From: Kiloniellaceae bacterium
Lineage (GTDB): Bacteria; Pseudomonadota; Alphaproteobacteria; Kiloniellales; Kiloniellaceae
Assembly (NCBI GenBank): GCA_028280915.1
Contig: JANQKX010000045.1
Coordinates: 1 to 13,802 of the forward strand
DNA: 13,802 nt
Direction: 5' to 3'
A program made the translations under genes and the position numbers. Positions within the stretch are counted from its first letter, which is position 1. Every line of letters begins with the position of its first letter. The notes beneath the pieces were generated by a model, which saw nothing but the letters and a program-made list of their open reading frames with translations, had not been told where the DNA came from and made no database searches. This document shows, in pieces, positions 7,580-13,802 of the stretch.

Positions 7580-8044
7580 CTAGGCGTGGCCGGCGGTCAT
7601 TCCGGCATCTGAAAGACGGGCGTTTTCGGAATCGTTGCTCTTGGGCAGGTCCAAGCCCCACATCTTTTCCAAGTTGTAGAAGGCTCGCACATCGGGCCGG
7701 AACAAATGCACGATGATATCTCCGGCGTCGATCAGCACCCAATCACACCTTTCCATACCCTCAAGGCCCACGCCCCTGACGCCTGCCGCCTTCAGCTTTT
7801 CGCGGAGATGCTCGGCCATCGCGCCCACTTGCCGCTGGGAGCGGCCGGACCCGATCACCATGTAATCCGCGATGCTGGTTTTGTCAGCAAGATCAATGAC
7901 AACAAGATCTTCGACCTTGTCGTCCTCAAGGGAGGATTGGACCAATTCCAAGAGGCGCACGCTTTCCACAAACGGTGCCTCTTCCACAGCCGTGATGGCT
8001 TTTGTGTCAGCTAATATGGTCTTAAATCTCCTTAGTTTTCTCAA
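7580..8044 (-). CDS. rsfS: Ribosome silencing factor RsfS
   Basis: The protein binds ribosomal protein L14 and blocks joining of the subunits when nutrients are short. The core LLELVQSSLEDDKVEDLVVIDL, then KTSIADYMVIGSGRSQRQVGAM and DWVLIDAGDIIVHLF (about residues 31-115) are clear family matches. The start is unclear. The given TTG at 8044 yields 154 residues with a basic N-terminus but has no good ribosome site. A strong AAGGAG (8028-8033) lies inside the frame, 10 bases before an in-frame ATA (8017). GTG codons at 7987 and 7969 are further options; the last has GGAAGAGG upstream and gives a more usual protein length. The C-terminal tail after WGLDL is long and variable. Identity is firm; the first 10-25 residues are not. 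Confidence 0.93.
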   Translation of the reverse strand: MRKLRRFKTILADTKAITAVEEAPFVESVRLLELVQSSLEDDKVEDLVVIDLADKTSIADYMVIGSGRSQRQVGAMAEHLREKLKAAGVRGVGLEGMERCDWVLIDAGDIIVHLFRPDVRAFYNLEKMWGLDLPKSNDSENARLSDAGMTAGHA

Positions 8045-8115
8045 GCTTGCTCAAGTGGCGCCCTTGTGCTCTTGGGTCATCACCGGATGCCGGGTTTTCA
8101 CCTGATCATGTCAAC

Positions 8116-8829
8116 TCATGTCCCATTCGCCGACGCCTGCTGGTTTCGCAAATCGGTCGCCGACAAGGGGTTGAGCCTGATATGGACAAAAACCCAGGCC
8201 GGCGGCTTTTGCTTGGCGATCCGGTGTGCCGCCCCTTCATCGACGCGGTACAGGCGATATCGCCGCGCTGCCTTTGAGACTCCAGCCCGTAAAGAATAGT
8301 TGGGTCGGTCGAAAATCGCAATGCTTAGGGTGTCAAAGATGTGGTGCCAGCGCTCCCAGTGCTCGATCTGGACCAGATTGTCCGCGCCCATTAACCAAAC
8401 AAATCGCACCTTTGGGAAGCTGTTAACCAAGAGTCGGCAGCTATCGGCGGTAAATCTGGTATTTAAATGAGATTCGATAGAGTTAACGGTAATCGGCTGA
8501 TTTTTGGTGATTTTTTGTGCGCCCGCCATCCTTTCGGCCAGGGGGTGCATACCCGCGGGGGATTTAAGGGGGTTTTGCGGCGCCACCAGCCACCAGACCT
8601 CGGTCAAGTCCAAGGCGCGCAAGGCCCAGAGGCTGATGTCCAGGTGGCCCTGGTGTGCCGGGTTGAAGGAGCCGCCGAGCAGGCCGATGCGGCTACCGGA
8701 CAGGGGGTAGCGCCCCCCCAAGGCGGCGCGCAGCGCGCCGGACGGCGGAATCCGGGTATGGGGCCGGACCGACGTGATTCCCATGGGCGCGGCGGACTTA
8801 TCCAGGGACTTTGGCAACGGGCGCTCCAA
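8116..8829 (-). CDS. nadD: Nicotinate-nucleotide adenylyltransferase
   Basis: The enzyme transfers AMP from ATP to nicotinate mononucleotide in NAD synthesis. The nucleotidyltransferase motif GGSFNPAHQGH is at 52-62, FVWLMGADNL at 143-152, and the second motif SATDLR, an acceptable form of the usual S(S/A)TxIR, at 223-228. The core begins near residue 46, so an N-terminal extension of about 45 residues is predicted from the TTG at 8829. Other starts in frame are TTG at 8817, which has GGAG 6 bases before it, and ATG at 8784. The gene follows proA by 21 bases. Residues about 105-140 are encoded by unusually AT-rich DNA (20 G or C among 60 bases at 8461-8520), unlike neighbouring genes. Confidence 0.94.
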   Translation of the reverse strand: MERPLPKSLDKSAAPMGITSVRPHTRIPPSGALRAALGGRYPLSGSRIGLLGGSFNPAHQGHLDISLWALRALDLTEVWWLVAPQNPLKSPAGMHPLAERMAGAQKITKNQPITVNSIESHLNTRFTADSCRLLVNSFPKVRFVWLMGADNLVQIEHWERWHHIFDTLSIAIFDRPNYSLRAGVSKAARRYRLYRVDEGAAHRIAKQKPPAWVFVHIRLNPLSATDLRNQQASANGT

Positions 8830-8850
8830 GAAGCCGGACGTGAGCCCCGG

Positions 8851-10146
8851 TCAGGGGCGGACCTGGCCCTGGCCGCGCACCAGGTACTTGTAGCTGGTCA
8901 GCTGATCCGCGCCCACGGGCCCGCGGGCGTGCAGCTTGCCGGTGGAAATGCCGATCTCGGCCCCCATGCCGAACTCTCCGCCGTCGGCGTATTGGGTCGA
9001 GGTATTGTGCATGACGATGCCCGCGTCCACCGCTTCTTGAAAGCGGTCGGCGGCCCGCTGGTCCCGGGTGATGATGGCTTCGGTGTGGTGGGAGCCGTGG
9101 CGGTTGATGTGGTCGATGGCCGCATGGATGTCCTTCACCACACGGACCGACAGAATGGGCGCCAGGTATTCCGTATCCCAATCGGCGGCCGTTGCCGCTT
9201 GGACCGGCAGGTTCTCGGCTTCGGCGCAGGCCACCACCTGGGCGTCGCCCCGAATTTCGCAGTCCGCGTCGACCAGGTCCCGCAGCAAGGAGGGCAGCAA
9301 GCTGGCGTGAATGGCCTCGTCCACCAGCAGGGTTTCGGTGGCGCCGCAAATGCCCGTGCGGCGCATCTTGGCATTGACCACGATGTCGCGGGCCATCTGG
9401 GGATCGGCGTCTTGGTGCACGTAGGTGTGGCAGAGGCCGTCCAGGTGGGACATGACCGGCACCTTGCTTTCGTTGCGGATGCGCTCGATCAGGCCCCGAC
9501 CGCCCCGGGGAATGATCACGTCGACGGTCTCGCTCATGCCGAGCAGGATACCCACCGCGGCCCGGTCTTGGGACGGCGGGCGCTGCAGGGCGGCGACGGG
9601 CAGGTCGGCGGCGGCCAGGCCGTCCCGCAGACAGGCCAGAATGGCGGCGGAGGACCGGGCGCTTTCGCTGCCGCCCCGCAGGATGGCCGCGTTGCCCGAC
9701 TTCAAGCACAGGGCGCCCGCATCGGCGGTCACGTTGGGCCGGCTTTCATAAATGATGCCGATCACGCCCAGGGGCACGGAAACCCGGGTGATCCGCAGGC
9801 CGTTGGGGCGTTCCCAGGCTTCCAACTCCCGCCCGATGGGGTCGGGAAAATCGGCGATGTCTTCCAAGCCTTTTGCCATGGAATCAATGCGTTCCGGGGT
9901 GAGTTTCAGACGGTCGAGGAGGGCGGGGCTGAGGCCCTTGGTCGTGGCGGCGGCCATGTCTTGATCGTTGGCAGCCAGGATCTCCCCCTGCCGGTCGCGC
10001 AAGGCCGCGGCGGCGGCACGCAGGGCGCGGTTCTTGCTCTGCGGGCTGGTCTGGGCCAGAACGGCGGGGGCCCCCCGGGCGGCCCGGCCCATTTCCTCCA
10101 TTTGCACCCGTAGGTCGTCGACAGCGCGCAGGGCTTCAGCGGTCAT
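8851..10146 (-). CDS. proA: Glutamate-5-semialdehyde dehydrogenase (gamma-glutamyl phosphate reductase)
   Basis: The 431-residue enzyme reduces gamma-glutamyl phosphate to glutamate semialdehyde with NADPH, the second step of proline synthesis. It has the aldehyde dehydrogenase fold, with VPLGVIGIIYESRPNVT (124-140), GGSES (158-162), the catalytic cysteine in RRTGICGATETLL (Cys267), and the C-terminal EFGMGAEIGISTGKLHARGP (391-410). All of these are typical of ProA. The ATG at 10146 has GGGAG seven bases upstream. It follows proB by 53 AT-rich bases, so channelled proline synthesis from one transcript is expected, possibly topped up by a promoter in that gap. Confidence 0.97.
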   Translation of the reverse strand: MTAEALRAVDDLRVQMEEMGRAARGAPAVLAQTSPQSKNRALRAAAAALRDRQGEILAANDQDMAAATTKGLSPALLDRLKLTPERIDSMAKGLEDIADFPDPIGRELEAWERPNGLRITRVSVPLGVIGIIYESRPNVTADAGALCLKSGNAAILRGGSESARSSAAILACLRDGLAAADLPVAALQRPPSQDRAAVGILLGMSETVDVIIPRGGRGLIERIRNESKVPVMSHLDGLCHTYVHQDADPQMARDIVVNAKMRRTGICGATETLLVDEAIHASLLPSLLRDLVDADCEIRGDAQVVACAEAENLPVQAATAADWDTEYLAPILSVRVVKDIHAAIDHINRHGSHHTEAIITRDQRAADRFQEAVDAGIVMHNTSTQYADGGEFGMGAEIGISTGKLHARGPVGADQLTSYKYLVRGQGQVRP

Positions 10147-10175
10147 TGTCTAGCTCCCAATTTCATTTATTTATT

Positions 10176-10203
10176 TTTATCAGTATTTTGTAGGTCGAAT
10201 CAA
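10176..10203 (-). promoter_or_regulatory. Candidate internal promoter before proA
   Basis: On the minus strand, TTGATT (10198-10203, overlapping the proB stop) is followed after 16 bases by GATAAA (10176-10181), each with four of six consensus bases. It lies in a short AT-rich gap that contrasts with the GC-rich genes around it. AT-richness alone could create this match. Confidence 0.3.
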
Positions 10204-11381
10204 AGGTTGTGCGTTAGCACGAGGTCGTCCCGATGGATCAGCTCCTCCCGGCCACGGTAGCCCAGAATAGCTTCGATTTCACGGCTATTGTGACCGATGA
10301 TCTGGCGCGCCTCCTTGGCCCCATAGGCCGCCAGGCCCCGGGCCACTTCCCGGCCGCGGGCATCCACCACCAGCACCGCGTCGCCCCGTTGGAAACCGCC
10401 GGTAACCCCGGTCACGCCGGCGGGCAGCAGGCTCTTGCCGTTGCGCAGGGCCTTGAGGGCGCCGTCGTCCAGGGCGACCCGGCCTGAGGGCCGCAAGCTG
10501 CCGGCGATCCATTGCTTGCGCGCCGTGCGCGGCTCCACCTCGGCCAGGAACCAGGTGCAGCGGGCGCCGGCCGACAGGGCGGTCAGGGGGTTGAGGCGCC
10601 GGCCGTCGCCGATCACCATGCGCGCCCCGCCGCTGTGAGCGATCCGGGCGGCGGCCAGTTTGGTCTTCATGCCGCCCGAGGAATAGCCCAGCGGCGCGTC
10701 GCCGGCCATGGCCTCGATTTCCGGGGTCAGGGACTGAACCACGGGCACCCACTGGGCGTCGGGGTCCTTGCGCGGGTCGCCGGTGTAAAGGCCGTCGATA
10801 TCCGACAGCAGCACCAGGGTGTCGGCGCCGATCATGGCCGTCACCCGGGCCGCCAGACGGTCGTTGTCGCCGACCCGGATCTCGCTGGTGGCCACGGTGT
10901 CGTTCTCGTTGATCACCGGGATGGTCTTGAGGCGCAGCAGGGTGCTCAAGGTGGAGCGGGCGTTGAGGTGGCGCCGGCGCTCTTCCGTATCGTCCAGGGT
11001 CAAGAGGATCTGGGCCACCGCCAGGCCGTGGCGGGCAAAGGATTCCTGATAGGCGTGGGCCAGGCGGATCTGGCCGCTGGCCGCCGCCGCCTGCTTTTCC
11101 TCCAGGCGCACGGCCCGTTTGGTCAGGCCCAGCTGGCGCCGGCCGATGGCGATGGCGCCGGAGGAGACCAGGATGATTTCCTTGCCCGCCGCGGCCAGCT
11201 CGGCCACGTCGTCTACCAAGGCGTCCAGCCAGCGGCGGTGGATATGGCCGGTCTTGTCGTCGACCAAAAGGGCCGAGCCGATCTTCACCACCAGGCGGCG
11301 GGCGCTGGCCAGCTTGTGGGCGGTCTTTTGCCGCTTGGGGCTTTTTGCGGCGGTTTTTTCGGAGCGGGCCTCGGGAGTCAT
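10200..11381 (-). CDS. proB: Glutamate 5-kinase with C-terminal PUA domain
   Basis: The 393-residue enzyme phosphorylates glutamate with ATP, the first and usually proline-inhibited step of proline synthesis. The amino-acid kinase domain (about 27-285) shows VVKIGSALL (Lys33, Ser36), LVSSGAIAIG (71-80), VINENDTVA (157-165) and LLSDIDGLYTGDP (191-203). A PUA domain follows (about 292-373). An extra Lys/Arg-rich stretch of about 25 residues precedes the kinase core. The ATG overlaps the obgE stop as ATGA, a strong sign of translational coupling and of the chosen start. Confidence 0.96.
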   Translation of the reverse strand: MTPEARSEKTAAKSPKRQKTAHKLASARRLVVKIGSALLVDDKTGHIHRRWLDALVDDVAELAAAGKEIILVSSGAIAIGRRQLGLTKRAVRLEEKQAAAASGQIRLAHAYQESFARHGLAVAQILLTLDDTEERRRHLNARSTLSTLLRLKTIPVINENDTVATSEIRVGDNDRLAARVTAMIGADTLVLLSDIDGLYTGDPRKDPDAQWVPVVQSLTPEIEAMAGDAPLGYSSGGMKTKLAAARIAHSGGARMVIGDGRRLNPLTALSAGARCTWFLAEVEPRTARKQWIAGSLRPSGRVALDDGALKALRNGKSLLPAGVTGVTGGFQRGDAVLVVDARGREVARGLAAYGAKEARQIIGHNSREIEAILGYRGREELIHRDDLVLTHNL

Positions 11382-12418
11382 GGCGCATAGGCCTCATCCT
11401 CGGCCGTCTCCGCTTCCGTCCGCTCCAGGCGTTCCTCTTCGATGCAGCGCCACAAGGCGGCCAGGACCGCGTCCAGGCCTTGCCCGCCGGCCCCCGACAG
11501 GGGCAGCACCGGGCTCTCGGTCTCCCGGGCCAGGTCCGCGCGGATGTCTTCCACCAGCTCGTCGTCCAGGCCGTCACACTTATTGAGGCCGACGATCTCA
11601 CGCTTTTGCGCCAGGCCGCCGCCATAGGCCGCCAGCTCGCGCCGCACCAGGTGATAGGCGGCGGCGGGGTCGTCGTGGGTCACGTCCACCAGGTGCAGCA
11701 GCACGCCGCAGCGCTCCACGTGGCCCAGGAAGCGGTCGCCCAGGCCCAGGCCTTCATGGGCGCCCTCGATCAGGCCCGGAATGTCGGCGATGATGAATTC
11801 CTGGTCCTTGAAAGTGACCACGCCCAGGTTGGGGTGCAGGGTGGTGAAGGGGTAGTCACCGATCTTGGGCTTGGCCCGGGACACGGCGGACAAAAAAGTG
11901 GATTTGCCCGCGTTGGGCAGTCCCACCAAGCCGGCGTCGGCGATCAGCTTCAGGCGCAGCCAGACCCATTGCTCCGCCCCGGGCCAGCCCGGATCGGCCC
12001 GCCGGGGCGCCCGGTTGGTGGAGGTTTTGTAGCGGGTGTTGCCGAAGCCGCCGTCGCCCCCTTCCAGCAGGCGGACCCGCTGGCCCACATGGGTAAGGTC
12101 GGCCAGGATCAGATCCTTGTCCTCGTCCAGCACCTGGGTGCCCACGGGCAGCTTGATCACCAGGGGCGGAGCCGAGGCACCAGTCATGTCCCGGCCCTTG
12201 CCGTTTTCGCCCCGCTTAGCCTTGAAATGCTGTTGATAGCGAAAATCGATCAGGGTGTTGAGACCCTCGACCGCCTCCACCACCACGTCGCCGCCCCGGC
12301 CGCCGTCGCCGCCGTTGGGGCCGCCGAATTCCACGTACTTCTCGCGCCGGAAGCTGGCGCAGCCGTTACCGCCGGCGCCGCTTTTGATGTAGATCTTTGC
12401 TTCATCAAGAAACTTCAT
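11378..12418 (-). CDS. obgE: Obg family GTPase (ribosome assembly, stringent response)
   Basis: The 346-residue GTPase has the glycine-rich Obg domain (about 1-158: KSGAGGNGCASFRREK, GGPNGGDGGRGGDV) followed by the G domain: GLPNAGKS (166-173, G1), TT (192-193, G2), DIPG (212-215, G3), NKCD (279-282, G4) and SGA (308-310, G5). Obg proteins bind the large ribosomal subunit and ppGpp, and take part in ribosome maturation and growth control. The short acidic C-terminus (about 326-346) varies in this family. The ATG at 12418 is fixed by the conserved MKFLDEAKI start, yet the bases upstream are C-rich with no ribosome-binding sequence. It shares four bases with proB. Confidence 0.98.
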   Translation of the reverse strand: MKFLDEAKIYIKSGAGGNGCASFRREKYVEFGGPNGGDGGRGGDVVVEAVEGLNTLIDFRYQQHFKAKRGENGKGRDMTGASAPPLVIKLPVGTQVLDEDKDLILADLTHVGQRVRLLEGGDGGFGNTRYKTSTNRAPRRADPGWPGAEQWVWLRLKLIADAGLVGLPNAGKSTFLSAVSRAKPKIGDYPFTTLHPNLGVVTFKDQEFIIADIPGLIEGAHEGLGLGDRFLGHVERCGVLLHLVDVTHDDPAAAYHLVRRELAAYGGGLAQKREIVGLNKCDGLDDELVEDIRADLARETESPVLPLSGAGGQGLDAVLAALWRCIEEERLERTEAETAEDEAYAP

Positions 12419-12475
12419 GGGGAGGGGCGTTTCGTTTGTCGAGGTATTTCAGAAGGTTAGGTCGAAAACCAAGGC

Positions 12476-12511
12476 CAAGAGCGGCCAATAAAACAAGAGC
12501 GGCCAATAAAA
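12476..12511. repeat. 18-bp perfect tandem duplication
   Basis: CAAGAGCGGCCAATAAAA occurs twice head to tail (12476-12493 and 12494-12511) between rpmA and obgE. On the minus strand each copy ends the terminator side with TTTTATT, so the second copy directly supplies the T tract of the rpmA terminator. Confidence 0.9.
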
Positions 12512-12537
12512 AAGGGGGAATGGTTTCCCATTCCCCC
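12508..12537 (-). terminator. Intrinsic terminator of rplU-rpmA
   Basis: GGGGGAATGG (514-523 of the 12000 block) and CCATTCCCCC (12528-12537) form a perfect 10-bp stem. In minus-strand RNA the loop is the GNRA tetraloop GAAA and six U follow the stem. It lies 26 bases past the rpmA stop. It should separate the ribosomal protein transcript from obgE, which would then need its own promoter or read-through. Confidence 0.93.
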
Positions 12538-12563
12538 CGAAATCCTTGTGGCGTTCGGCCGCC

Positions 12564-12821
12564 CTAGTCGGCCGGGTTGACCGAGATAAAGGTGCGCCCG
12601 CCGGATTTGGTCTCGAAGGTCACCTTGCCGGCCTGGGTCGCGAAGATGGTGTGATCGCGCCCCATGCCCACGTTGGTGCCAGGATGAAACTTGGTGCCCC
12701 GCTGGCGCACGATGATGTTGCCGGGGATGACCGCTTCGCCGCCGAACTTTTTCACGCCGAGGCGCCGGCCGGCCGAATCGCGCCCGTTCCGTGACGAGCC
12801 GCCTGCTTTTTTGTGTGCCAT
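12564..12821 (-). CDS. rpmA: 50S ribosomal protein L27
   Basis: The 85-residue L27 is complete. The N-terminus AHKKAGGSSRNGRDS reaches towards the peptidyl transferase centre, and RRLGVKKFGGE, GNIIVRQRGTKFHPG and the rest match the family end to end. There is no cleavable N-terminal extension of the Firmicutes kind. The gene follows rplU by 6 bases; the GAGG at the end of rplU probably serves as its ribosome site. It is the last gene before a strong terminator. Confidence 0.99.
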   Translation of the reverse strand: MAHKKAGGSSRNGRDSAGRRLGVKKFGGEAVIPGNIIVRQRGTKFHPGTNVGMGRDHTIFATQAGKVTFETKSGGRTFISVNPAD

Positions 12822-12827
12822 GGGGTC

Positions 12828-13220
12828 TTAATCCTCTGATGTGCTTTCGGTTTCGGCGCTGTCGGCGGACTTTTCCGCCTTGGGCTTCGCCTTGGCTTTG
12901 GCCTTGCCGCCCATGGCGATGTCGGTGATGCGCACCACGGTCTGGTCCTGGCGATGGCCCGCCTTGCGGCGATAGTTCTGCCGGCGCTGCTTTTTAAAGA
13001 CGATGATCTTGTCGGCCCGGGTCTGCTCGACCACCTCGCCGGAAACGCTGGCCCCGTCCACGAAGGGGGCGCCGGCGGTGGTGTTGTCGCCGTCGCCGAC
13101 CAAGAGGACCTGGTCGAAGCTGACCGTGTCGCCGGCGGCGCCGGCCAGTTTTTCGACGGTCACGTGATCGTCTTTGGCGACCTTATATTGCTTGCCGCCG
13201 GTTTTGATGATTGCGTACAT
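12828..13220 (-). CDS. rplU: 50S ribosomal protein L21
   Basis: The 130-residue L21 opens with MYAIIKTGGKQYKV and contains DKIIVFKKQRRQNYRRKAGHR (about 70-90), the 23S rRNA-binding stretch, and QTVVRITDI. The conserved protein ends near residue 103. Beyond it is a tail rich first in Lys and Ala, then in acidic and Ser/Thr residues (about 104-130), an extension seen to differing lengths in alphaproteobacteria. The ATG at 13220 has AAGG 7 bases upstream. It is the first gene of rplU-rpmA. Confidence 0.98.
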   Translation of the reverse strand: MYAIIKTGGKQYKVAKDDHVTVEKLAGAAGDTVSFDQVLLVGDGDNTTAGAPFVDGASVSGEVVEQTRADKIIVFKKQRRQNYRRKAGHRQDQTVVRITDIAMGGKAKAKAKPKAEKSADSAETESTSED

Positions 13221-13389
13221 CGGCTTGCCTTAACTTCGTCTTGCCTAAAACACGTCGGGCCCGGCCGATCCCGGACCTCGTTCGGATCTCTGTTCTAAAT
13301 TGGCCGCGCGCTCGAAGAGACAAGGGAATTCTTAATGGCGGGCGACCAAAAAGGAACCGCGACCCATTTGGCCGCGATCGGACTGGCGG
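13221..13389 (-). promoter_or_regulatory. Long 5' leader of rplU
   Basis: About 160 untranslated bases separate the predicted start of transcription (near 13383) from the rplU ATG. They hold a small GATCC/GGATC hairpin (about 13268-13289), the palindrome CGGGCCCG, and a near-repeat of TTAGGCAAG just before and at the ribosome site. No reading frame in this stretch looks like a gene. Control by a ribosomal protein binding the leader is possible but not shown. Confidence 0.4.
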
Positions 13390-13417
13390 ACTATAGCCAT
13401 GGCCGCGCCCCTGTCAA
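13390..13417 (-). promoter_or_regulatory. Strong sigma70-type promoter of rplU-rpmA
   Basis: On the minus strand, a perfect TTGACA (13412-13417) is followed after 16 bases by TATAGT (13390-13395), five of six consensus bases. This is the best promoter in the window and is correctly placed for the ribosomal protein genes. Confidence 0.8.
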
Positions 13418-13424
13418 CGGTTTT

Positions 13425-13449
13425 CACGCCCGATCGGGCGTGCTTTTTT
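13425..13449 (+). terminator. Perfect 18-bp palindrome plus T6 upstream of the rplU promoter
   Basis: CACGCCCGATCGGGCGTG (13425-13442) folds into a GC-rich stem and is followed on the plus strand by C and six T. That is an intrinsic terminator for plus-strand transcription. No plus-strand gene precedes it in the window. It sits 7 bases upstream of the rplU -35, so it could instead be an operator or insulator. Confidence 0.55.
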
Positions 13450-13466
13450 GCGCCCGTGCCGGGCGC
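13450..13466. repeat. Second GC-rich hairpin next to the palindrome
   Basis: GCGCCCG-TGC-CGGGCGC is a perfect 7-bp inverted repeat placed directly after the T tract of the previous palindrome. Its arms share the CGCCCG core with that palindrome, so the two hairpins could pair with each other in alternative ways. Confidence 0.6.
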
Positions 13467-13520
13467 GCGCCAGGGCCGGGGCAAGACCCCATAAAATCTT
13501 GATTTAGGCACGAGAAAGGC

Positions 13521-13539
13521 CGCCGCAACGCTTGCGGCG
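13521..13539. repeat. 8-bp stem hairpin between rplU promoter and tRNA-Ser
   Basis: CGCCGCAA and TTGCGGCG flank a 3-base loop. No T tract of more than three follows on either strand. The rest of 13467-13604 shows no gene; a TTGCGG and CTAGTG pair 17 bases apart (about 13532-13560) is only a very weak candidate for the tRNA promoter. Confidence 0.45.
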
Positions 13540-13604
13540 CCGCTGCCCTTTGAGCTAGTGTCCCGCCCCATCGCCCGCGCCCGGCGCGGTGCCCCGACCA
13601 CGGC

Positions 13605-13694
13605 GGAGGGATGCCGGAGTGGTTGAACGGGGCGGTCTCGAAAACCGTTGTGCGCTTGCGCGTACCGGGGGTTCGAATCCCCCTCCCTCCGCCA
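13605..13694 (+). tRNA. tRNA-Ser (anticodon CGA)
   Basis: The class II tRNA has a 7-bp acceptor stem (GGAGGGA with TCCCTCC), a 5-bp anticodon stem around the loop CTCGAAA (13637-13643, anticodon CGA at 13639-13641), a long variable arm (TGCGC/GCGTA type) and a T arm GGGGG-TTCGAAT-CCCCC. The discriminator is G and CCA is encoded (13692-13694). It reads UCG codons. No terminator is seen after it; IS-like repeats begin 23 bases downstream. Confidence 0.97.
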
Positions 13695-13717
13695 GCTAGT
13701 CTGCGGTCCATTCTCGT

Positions 13718-13802
13718 CACATGGTTTACATTTCATTTCGGGCACATGGTTTACAGTTGCTCCGGGGTGAACGGGTTTGGCGCCGGTTCGACGCGTCCCT
13801 CA
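13718..13802. mobile_element. Possible end of an insertion element (13-bp direct repeats)
   Basis: CACATGGTTTACA occurs at 13718-13730 and again at 13743-13755, 25 bases apart. On the minus strand the units read TGTAAACCATGTG. Repeated TGT...-type units of this kind are typical of the subterminal transposase-binding sites of IS21- and IS481-like elements. The window ends before any transposase frame appears, so family and boundary cannot be fixed. Confidence 0.4.

Noticed and set aside
8051..8101. 16-codon GTG-started frame between nadD and rsfS as a leader peptide
   Set aside because: It has no clear ribosome site, no regulatory amino-acid run and no terminator structure nearby.
8108..8114. 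TTGACA right after the nadD stop as a promoter for rsfS
   Set aside because: No -10-like hexamer lies 16-18 bases downstream; the sequence there is GC-rich.
8467..10113. Long plus-strand open frame of 548 codons
   Set aside because: It lies opposite nadD and proA, which are complete and recognisable; high GC content keeps the opposite frame open.
13332..13745. Minus-strand frames containing GGRGIRTPGTRKRTT and REGDSNPRYAQAHNG
   Set aside because: They are antisense translations of the tRNA-Ser gene, a well-known source of spurious predicted proteins.

Overview
The window is GC-rich, tightly packed core chromosome from an alphaproteobacterium. All thirteen protein genes lie on the minus strand and one tRNA gene lies on the plus strand. 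The order rplU-rpmA-obgE-proB-proA-nadD-rsfS-rlmH-gpmI-envC-ctpA-divergent polysaccharide deacetylase-rppH, and the protein sequences themselves, resemble Rhodospirillales-type alphaproteobacteria. That placement rests on remembered synteny, not on a search.

Right to left, in the direction of transcription. The right edge (about 13700-13802) carries 13-bp direct repeats that look like the end of an insertion element, just past a complete tRNA-Ser(CGA). Next comes a gene-free stretch of about 380 bp with hairpins and a strong sigma70-type promoter for rplU-rpmA (ribosomal proteins L21 and L27). That unit ends at a textbook intrinsic terminator. After it runs a chain of closely spaced genes: obgE (ribosome-associated GTPase), proB and proA (first two steps of proline synthesis), nadD (NAD synthesis), rsfS (ribosome silencing factor) and rlmH (23S rRNA methyltransferase). 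A hairpin in the 224-bp gap after rlmH may end this unit.

The second chain is gpmI (glycolysis), envC (amidase activator with a degenerate LytM domain), ctpA (periplasmic S41 protease), a membrane-anchored divergent polysaccharide deacetylase, and rppH (RNA 5' pyrophosphohydrolase). The envC-ctpA-deacetylase block points to cell-envelope and division remodelling. The left edge holds the 5' part of a type II NADH dehydrogenase. It starts at GTG and carries an unusual proline-rich N-terminal extension.

I found no defence system, phage, CRISPR array or plainly new gene cassette. The points worth a second look are small: unusual starts (ndh, rsfS, nadD, the deacetylase), paired hairpins by the rplU promoter, a tandem duplication behind the rpmA terminator, a possible attenuator or leaderless promoter before gpmI, an AT-rich patch inside nadD, and IS-like repeats beside the tRNA.
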